A stretch of 6,805 nucleotides of DNA from Dysgonomonas sp. (GTDB taxonomy: Bacteria; Bacteroidota; Bacteroidia; Bacteroidales; Dysgonomonadaceae): contig JASLEN010000115.1 of assembly GCA_030151105.1 (NCBI GenBank), positions 1 through 6,805 of the forward strand, written 5' to 3'. Within the stretch, counting starts at the first letter, position 1; each line of letters starts with the position of its first letter. This document shows positions 5,379 to 6,805 of this stretch, piece by piece. Under the pieces are notes generated by a model that did no database searches, was not told where the DNA came from, and was given only the letters and a program-made list of their open reading frames with translations. The position numbers were made by a program, and so were the translations under genes.

Positions 5379-5795
5379 ATGTCAATTGTTTTCGATACAG
5401 AAGGCGTCGAAATGCCTTTATTAGATGAAATTAAAATAAACGAATGGATAAGCAAGGTCGTAAGCTCTCATGACAGAAAGCTAGGCGAACTTGCTTATGT
5501 TTTTTGTTCGGATGAGAAAATATTGGAAGTGAATAACGAGTATCTGCAACACGACTACTATACAGATATCATCACTTTCGACTATACTGAGGAAGATACT
5601 ATATCGGGAGATATGTTTATCAGCTTGGATACAGTGAAATCCAATTCGGAACAATTTAACACAGACTATAACGAAGAACTTCTACGAGTAATTATACATG
5701 GAGTGTTGCACTTATGCGGATTTGCTGATGCAACCGAAGATGAAGAAAGTAAGATGCGTGAGTTGGAAAACAAAGCGTTACGTTTAATATTATAA
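5379..5795 (+). CDS. ybeY: YbeY endoribonuclease / rRNA maturation factor
   Basis: YbeY (UPF0054) is a metal-dependent endoribonuclease involved in 16S rRNA 3'-end maturation and 70S ribosome quality control. The 138-residue length is normal. The signature HGVLHLCGFAD spans residues 107-117. His107 and His111 are the first two metal ligands, but the third ligand position of the usual H-G-x-L-H-x5-H pattern is Asp117 instead of His. The upstream family block appears as EYLQHDYYTDIITFDY (54-69), where the Arg typical of the E. coli protein (YRHKDxPT) is Leu56. I associate this variant with Bacteroidota, so the gene is likely intact rather than decayed. It lies 11 bp before the downstream membrane-protein gene, probably in one transcript. 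A candidate promoter and structured leader lie upstream. No Shine-Dalgarno is apparent before the ATG. Confidence 0.93.
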   Translation: MSIVFDTEGVEMPLLDEIKINEWISKVVSSHDRKLGELAYVFCSDEKILEVNNEYLQHDYYTDIITFDYTEEDTISGDMFISLDTVKSNSEQFNTDYNEELLRVIIHGVLHLCGFADATEDEESKMRELENKALRLIL

Positions 5796-5806
5796 TCATT
5801 TGCTTT

Positions 5807-6730
5807 ATGCAAAAATTACTATCCAAATTATTTTACATCATACCTATACTCTGTTTATTTCCGTTCTTTTCGGCGCCAATAGCTCTGTTTTGTGGTATTA
5901 TTTTAGCCTTCTTGTACAAAGGAGCGCCAGTCGTTAAAACAGGAGCATTGACCAAATATCTTCTTCAAGCATCCGTGGTGTGTATGGGATTCACCATGTC
6001 GATGTCTGAGGTGATAGAAACAGGTAAGGCAGGATTCCTTATAACTTTCGTATCCATATTCTTTACGCTCTTTATGGGATTGATGTTGTCCAAAGCTTTT
6101 AAAGTAGAGCATATAACAGGACAGCTTATTGCGGGTGGAACAGCCATTTGTGGAGGAAGTGCCATTGCGGCTTTTGGACCAGTGTTGAATGCTAATGAAA
6201 AGCAAATGAGTTTTTCTTTAGCTGTCATTTTTGTTCTGAATGCTGTGGGGCTTTTTGTGTTTCCAGCTATAGGGCATCTATTGGATATGGATCAGGTTCA
6301 TTTTGGCTATTGGGCAGCAATTGCAATCCATGATACAAGTTCTGTGGTGGGTGCTTGCGCTTCTTATGGCGACGAGGCATTGGCTGTGGGTACAACAGTG
6401 AAGTTGACACGTACTCTGTGGATTATTCCAGTGGCTTTTATTCTAGCACTTTATAATAAAAATACGACAGCCAAAATAAGTATTCCTTGGTTTATTCTTC
6501 TATTCATTATAGCTATCTTAGTGGGGAACTATATTCCAGGAATGACCGAAACTAATGAGCATTTAAGTTGGTTGGGTAAAAAAGGAATGATGGTTTCATT
6601 GTTCTTTATTGGTACATCTATCAAATGGGAAGATGTAAAAAGGACAGGGCCTAATGCCTTTGCGCTTGGTATTTTGCTTTGGATAATTATAGCAGTTTCT
6701 ACATTCTTTTGGATAAAATATATGTTTTAG
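5807..6730 (+). CDS. YeiH/UPF0324 family membrane protein (putative sulfate exporter family)
   Basis: This 307-residue integral inner-membrane protein belongs to the YeiH (UPF0324, Cons_hypoth698) family, often labelled putative sulfate exporter. The true substrate is not established. About ten hydrophobic segments are visible, for example around residues 7-37 (a pair), 51-66, 76-96, 134-156, 203-216, 226-244, 260-272 and 284-304. Family signatures are the Gly-rich re-entrant-like stretch GGTAICGGSAIAA (110-122), AIHDTSSVVGA (173-183) and the KLTRTLW segment (199-205). The first half carries the hydrophobic N-terminus expected for the family, and the length is only slightly below the usual 320-350 residues, so it looks complete. 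The start is 11 bp after the ybeY stop, suggesting co-transcription. There is no obvious functional link to ribosome maturation. No terminator is visible in the 75 bases that follow before the window ends. Confidence 0.9.
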   Translation: MQKLLSKLFYIIPILCLFPFFSAPIALFCGIILAFLYKGAPVVKTGALTKYLLQASVVCMGFTMSMSEVIETGKAGFLITFVSIFFTLFMGLMLSKAFKVEHITGQLIAGGTAICGGSAIAAFGPVLNANEKQMSFSLAVIFVLNAVGLFVFPAIGHLLDMDQVHFGYWAAIAIHDTSSVVGACASYGDEALAVGTTVKLTRTLWIIPVAFILALYNKNTTAKISIPWFILLFIIAILVGNYIPGMTETNEHLSWLGKKGMMVSLFFIGTSIKWEDVKRTGPNAFALGILLWIIIAVSTFFWIKYMF

Positions 6731-6805
6731 AAACTTTCTGAGTATGTTTGCGGACACACTTGTGTTGACTGAAAATAAAATCTAATATAATATTGTCAAT
6801 TTGTG

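Noticed and set aside
5903..6228. Two overlapping minus-strand open frames opposite the YeiH-like gene.
   Set aside because: Composition is that of a reversed membrane-protein gene (His/Ser-rich low-complexity translation) with no family signature, so they are antisense shadows.
6743..6750. TATGTTTG just after the YeiH-like gene, matching a -7 element on the plus strand.
   Set aside because: There is no matching -33 element 19-21 nt upstream and no gene start within the remaining 55 bases, so it cannot be supported as a promoter.
6754..6765. Short palindrome ACAC-ACTT-GTGT after the YeiH-like gene, considered as a terminator.
   Set aside because: The stem is only about 4 bp and is followed by TGACTGAAAATAAAA rather than a U-tract.

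Overview
This 6.8 kb window looks like a chromosomal segment from a member of the Bacteroidota, most likely Bacteroidales. Four things point there. The DNA is AT-rich. Promoters match the Bacteroidota sigma consensus (TTTG near -33 and TAnnTTTG near -7) rather than -35/-10 boxes. Most genes lack a clear Shine-Dalgarno sequence and have A-rich start regions. The proteins are of types I associate with this phylum: a eukaryotic-type dimeric isocitrate dehydrogenase, a YbeY with a variant motif, and a secreted alpha/beta hydrolase. Assignment to genus is not possible from this sequence alone.

Layout. (1) Bases 1-539, plus strand: C-terminal part of a MATE-family multidrug/cation antiporter that begins outside the window. 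(2) Bases 574-1705, minus strand: a tight queC-queF pair (1 bp apart) for the last two steps from 7-carboxy-7-deazaguanine to preQ1 in queuosine biosynthesis. It ends at a terminator buried in the 3' end of the MATE gene. Its leader carries a Bacteroidota promoter, a hairpin and a small fold resembling a class I preQ1 riboswitch. Four 11-bp-phased TAAG repeats lie upstream of the promoter. (3) Bases 1934-2923, minus strand: trpS, with its own promoter and a strong intrinsic terminator. (4) Bases 3047-3916, plus strand: an exported alpha/beta hydrolase, divergent from trpS with interleaved promoters. (5) Bases 3978-5204, plus strand: isocitrate dehydrogenase. (6) Bases 5205-5378: a 174-bp gap with a candidate promoter and a nested inverted-repeat structure. 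(7) Bases 5379-6730, plus strand: ybeY (16S rRNA maturation and quality control) and, 11 bp later, a YeiH/UPF0324 membrane protein. The last 75 bases hold nothing I can assign.

The genes are mostly housekeeping functions: tRNA modification, tRNA charging, the TCA cycle, rRNA maturation and transport. No mobile element, CRISPR array, RNA gene, toxin-antitoxin pair or defence system is visible. The parts most worth a second look are regulatory (queC leader, upstream 11-bp repeats, ybeY leader) and two active-site departures: a Ser in place of the usual NADP-clamp Arg in isocitrate dehydrogenase, and a YbeY lacking the third metal-binding His and the conserved Arg. I ran no searches. Family calls come from recognising motifs and remembered family sequences.
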